From assembly GCA_030765065.1 (NCBI GenBank), contig CM060977.1:128902295-128966294 (forward strand): DNA of 64,000 bases, in the 5' to 3' direction. Position 1 is the first letter of the stretch. Every line of letters starts with the position of its first letter. The notes beneath the pieces were generated by a model, which was given only the letters and a program-made list of their open reading frames with translations, had not been told where the DNA came from and searched no databases. A program made the translations under genes and the position numbers. The DNA comes from Deroplatys truncata. Its lineage: Eukaryota > Arthropoda > Insecta > Mantodea > Mantidae. This document shows, piece by piece, positions 43,461 through 55,911 of this stretch.

Positions 43461-44367
43461 CTGATGTGTTACACTCACATGACTTTCTCTACTCTTGTAA
43501 AACTATTTTTACAAACGCTTATTCTCCATCTACTTCATGTTAATCGAGATAAACATTTGCAGACTCTATCTTATTGTTATTTTTCTTGTAGATGTAAGGG
43601 GAATATACATTTACAAGGGCAATATAGAAAAACAGTAGCCTTTAAGCACATACATATCTCTTAATAACTGGTTGCTAGGTGCAGCACCATTCCCTTTGCC
43701 ACAGATTATAACTCTTTGCATATCCAAGACAAAAAAAAATGAATAACGAATTCCCATTTTAGAAAATAAGTATTGAAAATTTAAGGGAATAACAAGCAAT
43801 ATCTCGAAAATGGTTCACTCAACAAAAAAGTATATGACATAAATTGCGTATTTTAACGCGATCTACATTTTTTGTGTTGTAAAATTTTGTCTTTCTCTTA
43901 TGGTTTACCAGTTATGCAAAAGTCCTTCACAATGAAGAATACTTTTGGAGACATTCCCAGAAAATTTAAGATATACATTTTATTTGTCATAAAAATATCT
44001 TAAACATATGATATTTTAATCAAAATCGTTAGAGCCATTTTTGAGAAAATTAAACTTTTCGAAAAATCTTCCATGTAAAGGGGAGTCTGGGGCGGGGGGA
44101 TGTTCTTGAAAACCTTCGTGTCGCATCTCTGGAAGATACTGAACCTAAATACCAAGTTTGGTGTTTATCCGACCGTTCGTTTCTGAGTTATGCTGTTCAC
44201 AGACAGACACACACACAGACACACGGACACACACACGGACATGTTTCCAAAAATGCTTTTTTGGATTCAGGGGGTCTCAAAACATGTATTTCCGGTGAAA
44301 TCTAGGTATCGAATTTTTGGATGGAATATAATACTTCCCCTACTTACTGGACGTAGTAGAGAAAGTA
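43461..44367 (+). mobile_element. HINE-A copy, subfamily A2, complete
   Basis: Starts tctgatgtgttacactcaca in an A8 run and ends 'ggacgtagtagagaaagtaa'. It carries the A2 block at 43530-43730. The CA/GA microsatellite is at 44197-44240. Confidence 0.85.
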
Positions 44368-45211
44368 AAAATAGTGAGAAACTTGGAGATAAAACAAACT
44401 TATTCTGTAATCAGACCATAGTCACTAGTGGGCAAGGTCCGTGGTTTCAAGTTATCGATGTCTTGGCAGGTGCCCTCTGGGTAGAAACGGTGCGTCAAGA
44501 CATATACCGTAGTTGGCGTCAAGTGCCGCTTCGCAAACACAGTAATAAATATATCAGACAGTAATATAAGTGTATTATACGTATGTACCTAATACATCTT
44601 GAGACGTGTAAAGGACTTTATCACGATATAGCTCTTGTTTAAGTAAAAGACGGAGAACATTCACTTTCGACAATCTCCACATGTTCTTTTGATACAACAC
44701 GTACTAGCACTGTAGGCACGCGCCCATTGTTTACATCTGGACTCACCCTTTCTCCTTCAATATAAACAGACTACAGTACAAGGCACGTTAATCTCATAAA
44801 AATGGTCACTTTACTCGCCCCTTAATGATTACAGTAACTGATACAACAACATGATGCATCAATTCATTTTCACAATAAAGATCTGCCTCTCGATGAAATT
44901 GTCCGTGCTACTGTGATGTTCCGAGATTTCGTGTTTGGTCTCGGCGACTTCCTTTCGTCATGTCCTTTGCCACACACATTATTATTAGAATAACACTGGT
45001 GCATTATAAATAAGATCAAATCCATTCCTTACTTTGCACATCGGGTACAAGTAAGGCTAGAGTTTATCATCTGAACATACGCTGCGTTACACATATGGAG
45101 TTCACTCGGCAGTCTTAGCGAATCTTAGTTTCATTCGTTTAGAATTGCCCTGCATAACAATTAACATTCATTGAATATGGTTGCGCGTAAAGTTTTATTT
45201 GTTTATCATGT
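44368..45211. other. Unassigned DNA
   Basis: No repeat or gene recognised in about 840 bp. Confidence 0.3.
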
Positions 45212-45990
45212 TAAAAATCTCATGTGTTACATTCACATGGTTTTCTCTATCCTCTAGCTCTTATAGGTGGGTATAAAATTATTCTTACGAAAGTTTAAAG
45301 CTTTACAGAAATAGCTACATTACACATTTCATTAGCAACAGAAAGGGAATAACGTTAGTCAAATGTTTTAGAACGCTAAACACTGGCCTTAAAATTCTTA
45401 ACTCTTTCAAGAATATCGCGACTTAAAAACAATGGAAAAGTATTCAATAATTTGAACCATTAGTAACAGATATCTGGAAATGGCTGATGCCACAAAAACG
45501 TTATTTAAAATAAATTGTGCGCTTTAAACAGATCTACGTTTTTGTATAGTACGTTTTCGTCTATCGCTTAACGTCTACCAGTTATACAAGATTATATATA
45601 ATTCCTTCCGAATGAAGGTATGTTTCAAATATGGTATGTTAATCAAAATCGTTACATTTTTTTATAAAATGAATTTAAAAAAATGTTACATGTAAAGGGT
45701 AGTTTGGGGGGATTTTCTTGGAAATCCTCGTGTCGTATCTTTGGATGGTACTGAATCTAAATACCAAGTTTAGTATTTATCCAACTTTTCATTTTTGAAT
45801 TATGATGCTCATAGGCACATATGCACACACACGCACGCACGTGCACACATACGAATCTGTTTTTTTTAAAAAAAAATGTTTTCTTACTTCAGAGGGCCTC
45901 AAAACATGTATTACCGGTCAAATTTCGGTATTGAATTTTTCTGTGGAATGCAGTAGCTTCTGTACCTACTAGGCACAGTCCACTGAAAAA
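45212..45990 (+). mobile_element. HINE-B copy
   Basis: Starts 'atctcatgtgttacattcac' with gttttctctatcctc and ends at 'actaggcacagtccactgaa', where the terminal stem is broken. Confidence 0.75.
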
Positions 45991-46398
45991 AGTGCCAATG
46001 CTTTTGGTTACTTTCAGTATTTTTCAATCTTGAATGTTGGCAGAATCTCATCATTATTTGTGTTCCGCATCTGCCTTAGATGAGCCATCCTCTAATTGGT
46101 TTTATCTGATGTCTGAAACGCCAGCATTACCCTATGAACAACTGTCAGGCCTAGCTGAGCGATGAATAGGGGAAGATTCGGTATATGCCACCTTAATGGT
46201 TGAAACAATATGCCCCCAAACACTGTCCATACTAGGCCCTGAATGATTCCGGCTCTTATTGGTTCGGCATTAAAGCATTAACCTCTGTAACCGAATGAAG
46301 GACGGAAGGCGCGGCAGAGGCGTGTTAATTATTGATCGCAAACTTAATCCACAGTTCCTCATATTGGCACGCTGTTTTGTACCCAAATGTACGTGATA
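45991..46398. other. Unassigned DNA
   Basis: No clear feature. The last bases, 'aaatgtacgtgatacagaaa', look like the tip of another HINE-B 3' end. Confidence 0.3.
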
Positions 46399-46407
46399 CA
46401 GAAAGTA

Positions 46408-47775
46408 AAAATCTGATGTGTTGCATTCACATGGCTCTCTCTGTTCACTCCTTTACAAACTATTCTTACAAAATTTAATACTCTATCTACACCTTCTTAA
46501 TCTAGATAAATCTTCATTTCAGATTTACACATTTCGTTGTAGGATACAATTATTAAGTGAAAGCCAAATTTTTAAAGAACGTGTGGTTTTTTGATGGCTT
46601 TGAGATGCCATACTCTTTGCATGAACACAGAATAGAAAAGGAATATCGATTTAACATTTAACGAAAGCAGAAGTGTTTGAAAATAAAAATAAAAAGTATG
46701 TAAATATAAGGAATATTTTGGAGACGGTTAACACCAAAAACATTTTGTCTATACCGTACTGTATACCAAGATTACAAAAGGCATTTAAAATGAGCATTCC
46801 AAGGGCCTTTATCACGATTTAAAATATGCTTTTATTTTTCATGCAAATATCCCAAACGCATGGTATTTTAATCATCATTTAGAGATGTTTTTGAGAAAAT
46901 ATAAAATTACTAAAAGCGTTCCACGTAAAGGGTAGCTGGGTGGTGAGAATATCTTAAACGTTTTCATTCCGCATCATTGTAGGGTACTTAAATACAAAGT
47001 TTGGTATTTAATCAGGCTTTTCGTTTTTTATTTATGCTGTGAACACACACACAGGCATTAGGATTAGAATTAAGCTACAGAGGGTGCACCTAGATCGACC
47101 CATACAGGGATCTTTTGTGCACACACCCCTGGGAGGATGAGATGAAGGAACCGCACGCGGCGTACGGGCTGCAGAACCGACCGACGTAGGCGTCAGAGAC
47201 GCGGAAAGGTTCCTAACAGTTAAAAGTTTGACCACCCAGCCGAAGAGTGCTCAAGACAGCCTTCCCAAGCCACTGGAGGGTGACTCATGGACTACTCTCT
47301 AGCGGAGACCGGGGAAAGCTCGACCCAGCGGTGAAGACTCGAGCAGGATGGATCTGACGGGGTCGAGGAGAAGTTCCAACACGCAATCTTTCTGCGCCAT
47401 CTGTGCACAATCGTCCAACACCCAGACCCGGAGTTAACCTGTAACCTGAATGAGGAAGGTGAAATGAGAGGAAATGGGGGAGAGGGAAATTTGGGGGAGT
47501 CAATGCGCCTTCTCATCATTCGCATTTCGGGGAAACCCCCGGAAAAACTCAAGGTCAGGAATGTTGGCCATGGGAATCGAACCCACGATATTCCAAATGC
47601 GGGCCATAGACGTAATCGCCTGAGCCATTGGACTAACATAGACATACCGACTTTTAAAAATGCTTTTTGTGGTTCAAGGACCCTTAAAGTATGTGTATTG
47701 TATGAAATCTCTACATCGAATGTTTAGGTAGAATACCATACTTCATCTTACTGTTGGTATATAGAAGTAAACATT
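46408..47775 (+). mobile_element. HINE-B copy split by a SINE
   Basis: Starts atctgatgtgttgcattcac. The left part ends in the CA microsatellite (47043-47054), and it resumes after 47634 with 'cgacttttaaaaatgctttt', ending near 'ggtatatagaagtaaac'. Confidence 0.8.
47055..47634 (-). mobile_element. Long tRNA-headed SINE in HINE-B microsatellite
   Basis: The - strand head is 'ccaatggctcaggcgattac' and 'gtgggttcgattcccatggc'. The body has 'gtttttccgggggtttcccc' and 'atttcctctcatttcacctt', then about 400 bp of GC-rich sequence to 'cttaattctaatcctaatgc'. The GC content is far above the flanking HINE. The flanks 'aacacacacac' and 'aacatagacat' may be an imperfect duplication. Confidence 0.7.
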
Positions 47776-48237
47776 CGATAACAGCAAAATGAACGATTTG
47801 GAAATTTCAGTTATAAGAAGAGCAAAGTGTGTGCTTGTTGGTAAACTGGCATATAATTAGAACCTGTTGCTGCAGCTTGGACAGTATGACAAGTTAAACT
47901 CAATTAATCTAGTTCGTTTGACAATCCGAATGTGCTGTAATATTTATGCTTGTTTGATGTACATATTATTATATTGTATTTAATACCCTCTATTTAAGAT
48001 TTTCATTTAGTTTAGGTAATTTCAATAATAAAAATACGTTATATCTAAAGGTTATATATGTTATAATTGAGAACTTTCACTTGAGACTAAATTACACCGT
48101 TATTCTTCACTGTAGCATTTCATACACTCAGCATAAAACTCATTGCTGCTGTTATTTGTCTTCTTATAGTTCTGAGCAGCATATTTTAGGCCTGATGACC
48201 TCCACTGTCTCAAATATTTTCATTGGCCACCTCTCCT
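47776..48237. other. Unassigned DNA
   Basis: AT-rich. Nothing recognised. Confidence 0.3.
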
Positions 48238-49705
48238 TTTTACTTTCTCTATTAGGTATAGTAAGTAGGGGAAGTATTGTATTCCACCAAAAAATTCGAT
48301 ACCGAGATTTCACTGGAAACATATTTTAAGGCCCCCTGAATAAAAGTATTTTTAGAAAAACGTCCTTTGTATTGTCACGTATGACATTGCAGAGATCATA
48401 ATAGCATTAATTCTTTTATTTCAATGGTTACTTTTATAGGCTCGTCACATTTTCTATTTTCTATTTTATTAACTGCTTAAGCTTTTCTAAGCTGTGTGCG
48501 TGACGGAAAATAGTTGGCATACCACATCCTATGACAGTCCCAGAGGATTATACTGTTATATAACTTCCAGGATAGAATAGAAACTTGTAGAACAATGTTG
48601 CATCATGTTGCATCTGGTGGCATCATGCAACGCAAGTGATGTCGCGCGTCTCTAGGAGGCAAATACAAGCCGGCGGCATACCATATATGGTAAACCTGCC
48701 ATGACGATAGAGAGACCCTCTTAGGGAACCTGGTGCTATATAAGCGAGCGTTTGGAGCTCGCCGGGGAGGGCTCTTTTTTCTGGTTGCACGTCGGTCGAC
48801 TCGGCCGAGCAGTAGATCTAGACAATGTATCACCTGCAGCATATCCTAAAAGGTAAACCCCTTATGGGAAAGCATAAAATGATCCTTTGTTTTTGTTACC
48901 CTAATTAACATACTACTTTCCCCTAGCAATTGTAAGCCAAACGCCTCCCTTTTTCTGACTTAAATGCACCATGATCAATCAAGCCAAGTCTTTGTTCTGC
49001 TTTATCATCTGGTTCCCTTAGCTATGTTCCCCAGTCCCAACTTTAGTTGTGATAGTATGACTATGCTGTGTCTTTGAACACAATAACTCAAAAATGAAAA
49101 GTTGAATAAATATCTATCTTGGTAATTAGAATCAGTACCTTAAAAGATGCGACACAAAGCCTTTCAACAAAATCCCCCACCCCAAACTACCCTTTATATA
49201 AAACAGTTTTCGAAATCCCTGATTTTCTAAAAATGGCGCTAATGATTTTGATTAAAATATCACGTGAAAAAGATATTTACATGACAATTAAAATGTATAT
49301 TTTTAATTTTCTGGGAATAACCTGTGAATACCCCTTTATTTGGAAGTAATTTTGTGTTATCTTGTATAACTAGTAAATGTAAGCGATAGACGAAAACGTA
49401 CTACACAAAAAATTTATATCTCTTTAAATTTTCAAATAACCTTTTGTGGCAAAAGCCATCGATTTTCAGTTATTTCTGACAATTGCATGAAAACAGTATG
49501 GAATTTTATTGTCAGCATATAGCGTCCAGTTCTTAAGTGTTTAACTATCGCGGTTCCCTTTGTGTCTATAACGAAATGTGTAATGTAGCTATTTCTGCAA
49601 AGGTTTATTTCAATTAAAATGCACTAGACAGAAAAATAAATTTTTGTAAGAATAATTTGTATACCCACAAATAAACGATAGACAGTAGATAACATCAGAT
49701 ATTTT
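48238..49705 (-). mobile_element. HINE-B copy split by an LTR-like insertion
   Basis: The + strand start is tttactttctctattaggta. The left piece runs to 'aaaaacgtcctttgtatt' (48370) and resumes at about 49069 with 'tctttgaacacaataactca', the next family block. The 5' end is 'cagtagataacatcagat'. Confidence 0.8.
48371..49068 (+). mobile_element. LTR-like insertion, possible solo LTR
   Basis: About 700 bp starting tgtcacgtatgacattgcag. It contains a TATA-like 'gctatataagcgagcg' at 48735-48750, followed by a GC-rich leader 'ggagctcgccggggaggg' and a later 'agcataaaatga' that could serve polyadenylation. It ends near 'gatagtatgacta'. There is no open frame or tRNA head, which fits a solo LTR. 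A duplication could not be identified. Confidence 0.4.
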
Positions 49706-50386
49706 GTTTTCTGTACCATTTAACACCTATAACAGTTTTAAGGTCATCTAAGGTGGCATCTAAGGTGGCTTTGCTTTTGGAACAATTACTCATCGGCGAT
49801 GATGTTTACTTGTTCACTATTGTGTTGCTCTTCAGGTTTTCGTTATGAATATTAATAATACATCTCTCTCCTTCTTACACACAATACACACAGTTTTACA
49901 CTCTCACTTTTACTTTGAGATACTAAGGAGGATTAGAAATAATCCTGTCTAAAGAAAAATTTCTACCCTCCAGCAGAGAATCGACCCCGAACCCCTGGAT
50001 TTTGAACCTAACATGTTTCGGACCACAGAGGGAGTCTAATCACTTCTCCTGTCTTTATTTTAGATTAAGATAGTCATACTAAAATTACCACCGATTTGGT
50101 ACCTATATGTTTAACTTCAGAGCAAGTAAACGAAAGTGTACCAAACTTGGTAAAAAAAATATATATATATGTGTGTGTGTGCCATCTGCATACATTGCTC
50201 GTAACTTGCTAAACATTGTTTTGTTTCCAATTTTCTTAAGAAAATGCTATAATGTTATATATTTCATGTAGTTTTGCTATAACAACATATGTTATAAAGT
50301 CTAGATGAAAAATCATATGGGATCGGCATAGTTTGAACGCATAACTGGGATGGGAATTTATTTTGAGATGTCATACACACACACAC

Positions 50387-50421
<35 letters not shown>

Positions 50422-50459
50422 ATGTTTGTAATTGCACTATAAGAGAGACATCAACCATC
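49706..50459. other. Unassigned DNA with AT/GT microsatellites
   Basis: (AT)n(GT)n at 50158-50180 and (CA)n(TA)n at 50372-50422. No gene recognised. Confidence 0.4.
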
Positions 50460-50950
50460 AGGAAACAGAAACGAATTGCAAAATTAAACCTTCTCTAAGG
50501 CTAGCAAATGAAATAAAATTTAATTGGGGTAAAGAGGGATATATACTTAAGAAGAAAGGAAAGATCAGGAATGGCATGGTTTAGGCTGGGGGCTGGAGGG
50601 CACAGAATTTGGCTGACGGTTCTGGCAGGAGAATCTGCCCATTCTGCGATTTGAATGAGGACTGGGTACATATTTTTGCGGAATGTGCACAAAGAGAGAA
50701 CCAGCGAACAATTAAACTCAAAGAAAAATTCTTTAGTTCGTCAAGAAAGAGATTGGAATGTTGGGGCTACTGGCTGACCACAGGAACTGGCAAAACATGG
50801 GCAATTTCTTGGTTAAAGTGTGCGAAGCTAGGTCAAATTTGTTCAGTTGGTCAAAGGTAATTCATATCTATTTTCCTTTTTTTTGTTCTGATTTGTTTTC
50901 TTTTCTTTTTCTGTTGTTTATTTTGTCACCATATCTTGTGGCTTAAATAT
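50460..50950 (+). pseudogene. LINE ORF2 C-terminus with zinc-binding motif
   Basis: The segment 50560-50615 reads IRNGMAWFRLGAGGHRI in one frame. A frameshift leads to ADGSGRRICPFCDLNEDWVH and then IFAECAQRENQRTIKLKEKF. The CPFC…H…EC arrangement is the reverse-transcriptase zinc-binding domain found at the end of several arthropod LINE polymerases. The frame continues as RKRLECWGYWLTT and WLKCAKLGQICSVGQR and stops at 50858-50860. Only the last quarter of the protein is present. Confidence 0.7.
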
Positions 50951-51601
50951 GCACAAAATACTTGAGTAATAATTTCAATAATTTTAAACTAATAAAGCTA
51001 TCTATCAATAAGTAAATAATATCACCATGTTATCATATAGGATACTTAAAATTGCATGATGTGTTAATTGTTCCGAAAAATGTTATGCAATTTATTTGAT
51101 ACAGTTCTTTTTGGGGTTATACACCTGAAAATTAGCTCAGAACTATAATTTTTATAGTTTTAAGTGCAAGAAAAATCTTCTAGCCGAAAATTAGCGGCCG
51201 AATATTTTAAAATTGATTTTAAGTGAATACTTGAAATGTATTAGAAAAAAAAATAATGTATCAAAACTGAAAATATAAATTCCAACTTCCAGATCAACAG
51301 ATTTATTAAAATATTTAGAAAATATTTAGAAAGACGCCTAGCCTCAGTAAATTTAATGGTAAAACTTTGCGGATTGCAGAAGCTGGTATCAGTTGGTCCT
51401 ATTTCTCTCATGGTCAGTTGCATTTTTCGTTGTCCACTCGAAAGACAACAATAATATTTATGGCCAAAACCAAATTATACTGCAGTAGTTAAGCTTTTAT
51501 TAGCCTTTTAACTAACAACACAAACACTGTGTATAAAGAAATATCAAGGTAACACGCTAACCGTGAGCCTGTATAAAATTAAAATTTGAATCTACATTTT
51601 A
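50951..51601. other. Unassigned AT-rich DNA
   Basis: Probably includes the 3' UTR of the LINE above, but no tail was recognised. Confidence 0.3.
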
Positions 51602-52452
51602 GCGTCATGTGATACATTCACACCAGTTTCTCTATCATCTATCTTTATACCTCATTTTACTAGTCATATTAAAGTTTATTTTTCTATCTACTACATTTTA
51701 ATCCAAGTAAACCTTTGCAAAAATAACCACATTACACATTTCGTTATAAATACAAAGGGAACAGTTGTAGTAAAATGTTTAAGAACTGGAAGCTATACGC
51801 TGGCCTTAAAATCCACACTGTTTCCCTGGAATCGCGAGAAACAACTGAAAATCGATGGTACTTTAAAAGAATAAGTATTGAACAACTGGTACCTTTAATA
51901 ACGGATATCTCAGAAAAGACTTATAGTACAAAAGAGAACTTAATTTAAATAATTTATGGTCTTAAAGAGATCTACATTTTTTGTATGATATGTTTTCCTT
52001 TATCGCTTAACATTTACCAGTTGTACATTACTTCCGAATGAAGAACTTCCTAGGCTATTCCCAAATAATTAAACATATAAATTTTATTTGTCATGTAAAT
52101 ATTTTTCATATATGTATTTTAATCAAAATTATTAGAGGGAAATTTTATAAAATCAAAATTTTCGAAAACCTTTCGTTTAAAGGGTAGTTTGGGATGGGGG
52201 AGTTTCTTGAAAATCTTCGCCTCACATCCTTGCAAGATATTTAAATAAAATACCAACTTTTGTTTATCCGACTTTTAGTTTTTATGTTATGTTGTTCGCA
52301 TCCACTCACACATATACATACACACACGGCATGTTTCCAAAAACGTTTATTTGGATTCGGGGGCCTCAAAACATGTATTTCCGGTGAAATTCTATATTGA
52401 ATTTTTGGGTGGAATACAATACCTTATCTACTTACTGTATACGTGGTAAGCT
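51602..52452 (+). mobile_element. HINE-B copy, full length
   Basis: Starts 'gcgtcatgtgatacattcac' and ends 'tgtatacgtggtaagcttta'. The microsatellite is short (52304-52326). Confidence 0.8.
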
Positions 52453-53371
52453 TTACACTATAAATATACAAAAGCATGGATTGTTTATGTATAATAATGG
52501 TTGAAATTTAAGAGTTTTTAAAATCCTAAAAACTACGTGATCTACACATACGTCACTTTGTAATGAAAACTTTAATAGAAAAACATTCTAACTGATTTAT
52601 GGTAACAATAATGACACAAGAGAAACAAAAAAAAATTCCTTTTAGCAAAATTATCTATAGTTATTGCCGCAAACACTTACAAGGATATAACCATACGGAA
52701 CGAAATTTATGTAAATTCAGAAAACATATGTCAGAATTCTTGCAAGTATATCCTCAAAGGCATCAGTTAATATCTCTAAATAACTCTTCTCGAAACGTCA
52801 ACACAATCATCACTCTTCGTCCCTTAATTTATTAAAATCCAATTTAGAATTATCCAAGCTTGGGTGCTGAGTTATTATTATTCTCCAATATCCGTGAACA
52901 AAGAGTTTTCAAGGTCTACAAATGCGGCGATGTGAAACGTATCCCCCCCCCGTTTTATTTATGATGCTGACGGTACCATATTCAATAATGGAAATAAAAC
53001 TATCGTGGTAAATAACGTGATTACATTTACGGTACTGTGAAGGGAGGTTAAACTATTGCAAAAACTCTTTACTGACTCGAATGAAATTCTCTCTTAATGT
53101 TGAAGCGAGTCAGTCTACGTGGTTGTTTTCTATGCCGATTCACCAAGGAAATGGAATTCTGTGCCAGCGTACAGTGTGCACACTTCAAACATTGCTTTGT
53201 AACATTGCATTATCGGGAGTTAACGATGCACCTTTATCCGTTTTCCTTACTTTATTCCAATGCCATATCTCCATATACTAACTGCAGTTGTTGGCTTAAC
53301 TTAGGCTGTATAATTAGATGCAGGGCCGGATACAGAAATTCATTAATTTCTAACCAGATCAAAAGCATTTT
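52453..53371. other. Unassigned DNA
   Basis: No repeat or gene recognised in about 920 bp. Confidence 0.3.
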
Positions 53372-53501
53372 TTACCTTCTCTACTAAGTATAGTAAGTAG
53401 GGGAAATATTGCAACTCATCCAAGAATTCGATACCAAGATGTCACTGGAAATACACGTTTTGAAGTGCCCTGATTTCAAATAAAGCATTTTTAGAAACAT
53501 G

Positions 53502-53537
<36 letters not shown>

Positions 53538-54481
53538 AACAACATGTCGCCCCTCCGTGGTGTAGTGGTTACCATGCTAGCCTCTAGTTTACGGGGTCGC
53601 GGGTTCAAGCCCGGCGGAGGGCGATAGATTTTTTCGGGCGTATAAACCCTTAGCATGGAAGCCGGTGGTCCCGTGTCGTAGATTAACAACACGTAAAAGA
53701 ACCTCACACCTGATAAAATAGGCCTCTGAACAAAATTACCGGTCTTTCACGCCCAATATAGAATGGGACGCTAAGGACCACAGCAGTTAAAGAGTGCCAT
53801 GAATAAAAACTCAATTTTAATTTTTGTTAACAGCATAACTCCAAACGAGAAGTAGGATATATACAAAACTTGGTATTTGAATTTAGTATCTCTCAAGAAT
53901 GTGCACGAACATTTTCAAAAAAAATCCCCCAATTCAGACTACCCTTCACATGGAACATTTTTTCGAAAATTTTAATTTTATCAAAAATGGCTCTAACAAT
54001 TTTTATTAAAATTTCAAATGTTTAAAATATCTACCTTTATCAAAATGAAATGTATATATTAACTTTTCTGGGAATATCCCCAAAAGACCTCTTCGTTCTG
54101 AATGGCCTTCGTATTACTTAAACCGTAACAGATAAACAAAATGTTAACACAAAAAATATAGATCTCAAAACAAACAATTTATGTCATATACATTTTGTTG
54201 TGCAGTGAACCATTTCCGAGATATTCCTTGTTATTTGTTTGAATCTTATACTTTTTCAAATGTGAATTTGTTATTCGCTTTTTTTATATCTTGAACTTGC
54301 AAAGAGAAAAATACTCCACATAGCAACCAGCTCTTAAAAGATTTGACTATCACTAAAAGCCTACCGTATTTCCCTTGCACCTATCAGAAAATTAGCAATA
54401 AAATTAACTTGAAGTAGATGGAGAGTTTGCTAAAATAGTGTGTACAAGAGTAGAGAAAGACATGTGAGTGCAGCACATCAG
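53372..54481 (-). mobile_element. HINE-A copy split by a SINE
   Basis: The + strand starts taccttctctactaagtata and ends gtgcagcacatcaga. It is interrupted right after its (TG)n run (53504-53534) by the SINE at 53546-53826. Confidence 0.85.
53546..53826 (+). mobile_element. tRNA-derived SINE with near-perfect duplication
   Basis: The head 'ccctccgtggtgtagtggtt' (A box) and 'cgcgggttcaagcccggcgg' (B box) start the element. The body contains 'cgtataaacccttagcatgg', and the tail is 'gggacgctaaggaccacagc' then 'aattttaattttt'. It is flanked by ttaacaacat (53536-53545) and ttaacagcat (53827-53836). The tail module is related to the fragment at 8577-8629. Confidence 0.85.
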
Positions 54482-54840
54482 AAGTTGATAAAACTTTTTT
54501 TTTTTTTGCTTTATTTAAAAGTAGCTCGAAATCTTAATGACGTTCTAGTTTTTGCTAGCTATTACATTTAATTGGTATAAAACCCAGTTAAAGTTACTAG
54601 TTACATATATTATAGTCTTAAATAGGGTTTTTATTTTACTTACATTTATGAAAATACATACTTCAGAATTATAACAACTTAAATGTGATATAGGAATGAA
54701 CGGTTCTGTAGATCGATAATTAGACAAATCAAATGCATTAAGTCTAATTTTTTCTAACATCCTCCTATATTTAAGCCCACTTTTAACTTGTGCGTTACAC
54801 CTGCATTTCAGTGAATGGCTTTCAATGGCATTTAAAAAAA
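54482..54840. other. Unassigned DNA
   Basis: Nothing recognised. Confidence 0.3.
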
Positions 54841-55723
54841 TCTGATGTGATACATTCACATGACTTTCCGTACCCTCTGTCTTTATTAGTGGGTATACAA
54901 ACTATTATTGCTGACGCTTATGTTTCTATCTACTACATTCTAATCCAAATAAACTTCTGCAGAAATAGCTACATTACATATCTCGTTATAGATGCAAAGA
55001 GAACAGCAATAATCAAAATGTTTAAGAACTGTAAGGTATATGCCGGTCTTAAACTTTCATAATGTTTCCATGTAATCGCGAGAAACAACTGAAAATCGAT
55101 GGTACTTTAAAAAAGAATGACAAAGTATTCAAAAAATTGATTCTTTACTAACCAACATTTTAGAAATGGTTATACTACAAAAATAGATATATAAGATAGA
55201 TTGTGTGGTTTAAAGAGATCTACATTTTTTGCATCACGTTTTCATCTATCGTTTAACGTTTACTAGTTATACAAGATTGTATAAAATTTCTTCCACATGA
55301 AGTGGATTTCAGACCATTCCTAGAAAATTCAAGATATTATTTTATTTTTAATGTAAATATCTTTAATATACGGTATTTTAATCAAAATCGTTAGCCACTT
55401 TTTAGAAAATCAAAAATTTTGAAAAATCCTTCATGTAAAGGTTAGTCTGATGTGAAGGGATTTTCTTGAAAATCTTCGTGTAGCATCTTTGGAAACTATT
55501 GAAGACAAGCACCAAGTTGGATATTTATTGACTTTTCTTTGAGAGTTATACTGTTCACGAATACACACACACACACACACACTTACACGAAACTTTTTCT
55601 AAAAACCTTTTTTTTATATTCTGGGGGCCCCAAAATATGTATTTCCGTTGAAATCTTAGTGTAGAAGTTTTGGGTGGAATGCAATACGTTTTCTACCTAC
55701 TATGTACGTGGTAGAGAAAGTAA
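54841..55723 (+). mobile_element. HINE-B copy, full length (reference copy)
   Basis: Starts tctgatgtgatacattcaca in an A7 run. The motif gactttccgtaccctc lies 20 bp inside. The (CA)n run is at 55562-55581. The 3' end has the stem 'tctacc…ggtaga' around a 12-nt loop, followed by gaaagtaa and an A run. No open frame is longer than chance. The layout is that of non-autonomous Helentrons, whose rolling-circle enzyme would be supplied from elsewhere; none is in this window. Confidence 0.85.
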
Positions 55724-55734
55724 AAATTCATTGT

Positions 55735-55850
55735 TATGGCAGGATCTCCATGCCATGGCTATGCTCTACTCCTCATAAGGTTCATTAAACTTATCAGATT
55801 CATGTATTAAATCCGAGTTCGAGTCCTGATCATAGCATCTTCAAGTTAGT
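55735..55850 (+). other. Weak tRNA-like sequence
   Basis: 'gagttcgagtcctgatcata' resembles a B box and T-arm, with 'ggcaggatctccatgcca' upstream. Possibly an old SINE head. No A box is convincing. Confidence 0.25.
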
Positions 55851-55911
55851 TAAGTTTTGATACTTGAGCCTGTACAAGGCCAGTGTCAAGGAACAAGTTC
55901 CAAAATGTGTC

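Noticed and set aside
53548..53625. Functional tRNA gene at the SINE head
   Set aside because: The clear SINE body, tail and target duplication show it is the promoter part of a retroposon.
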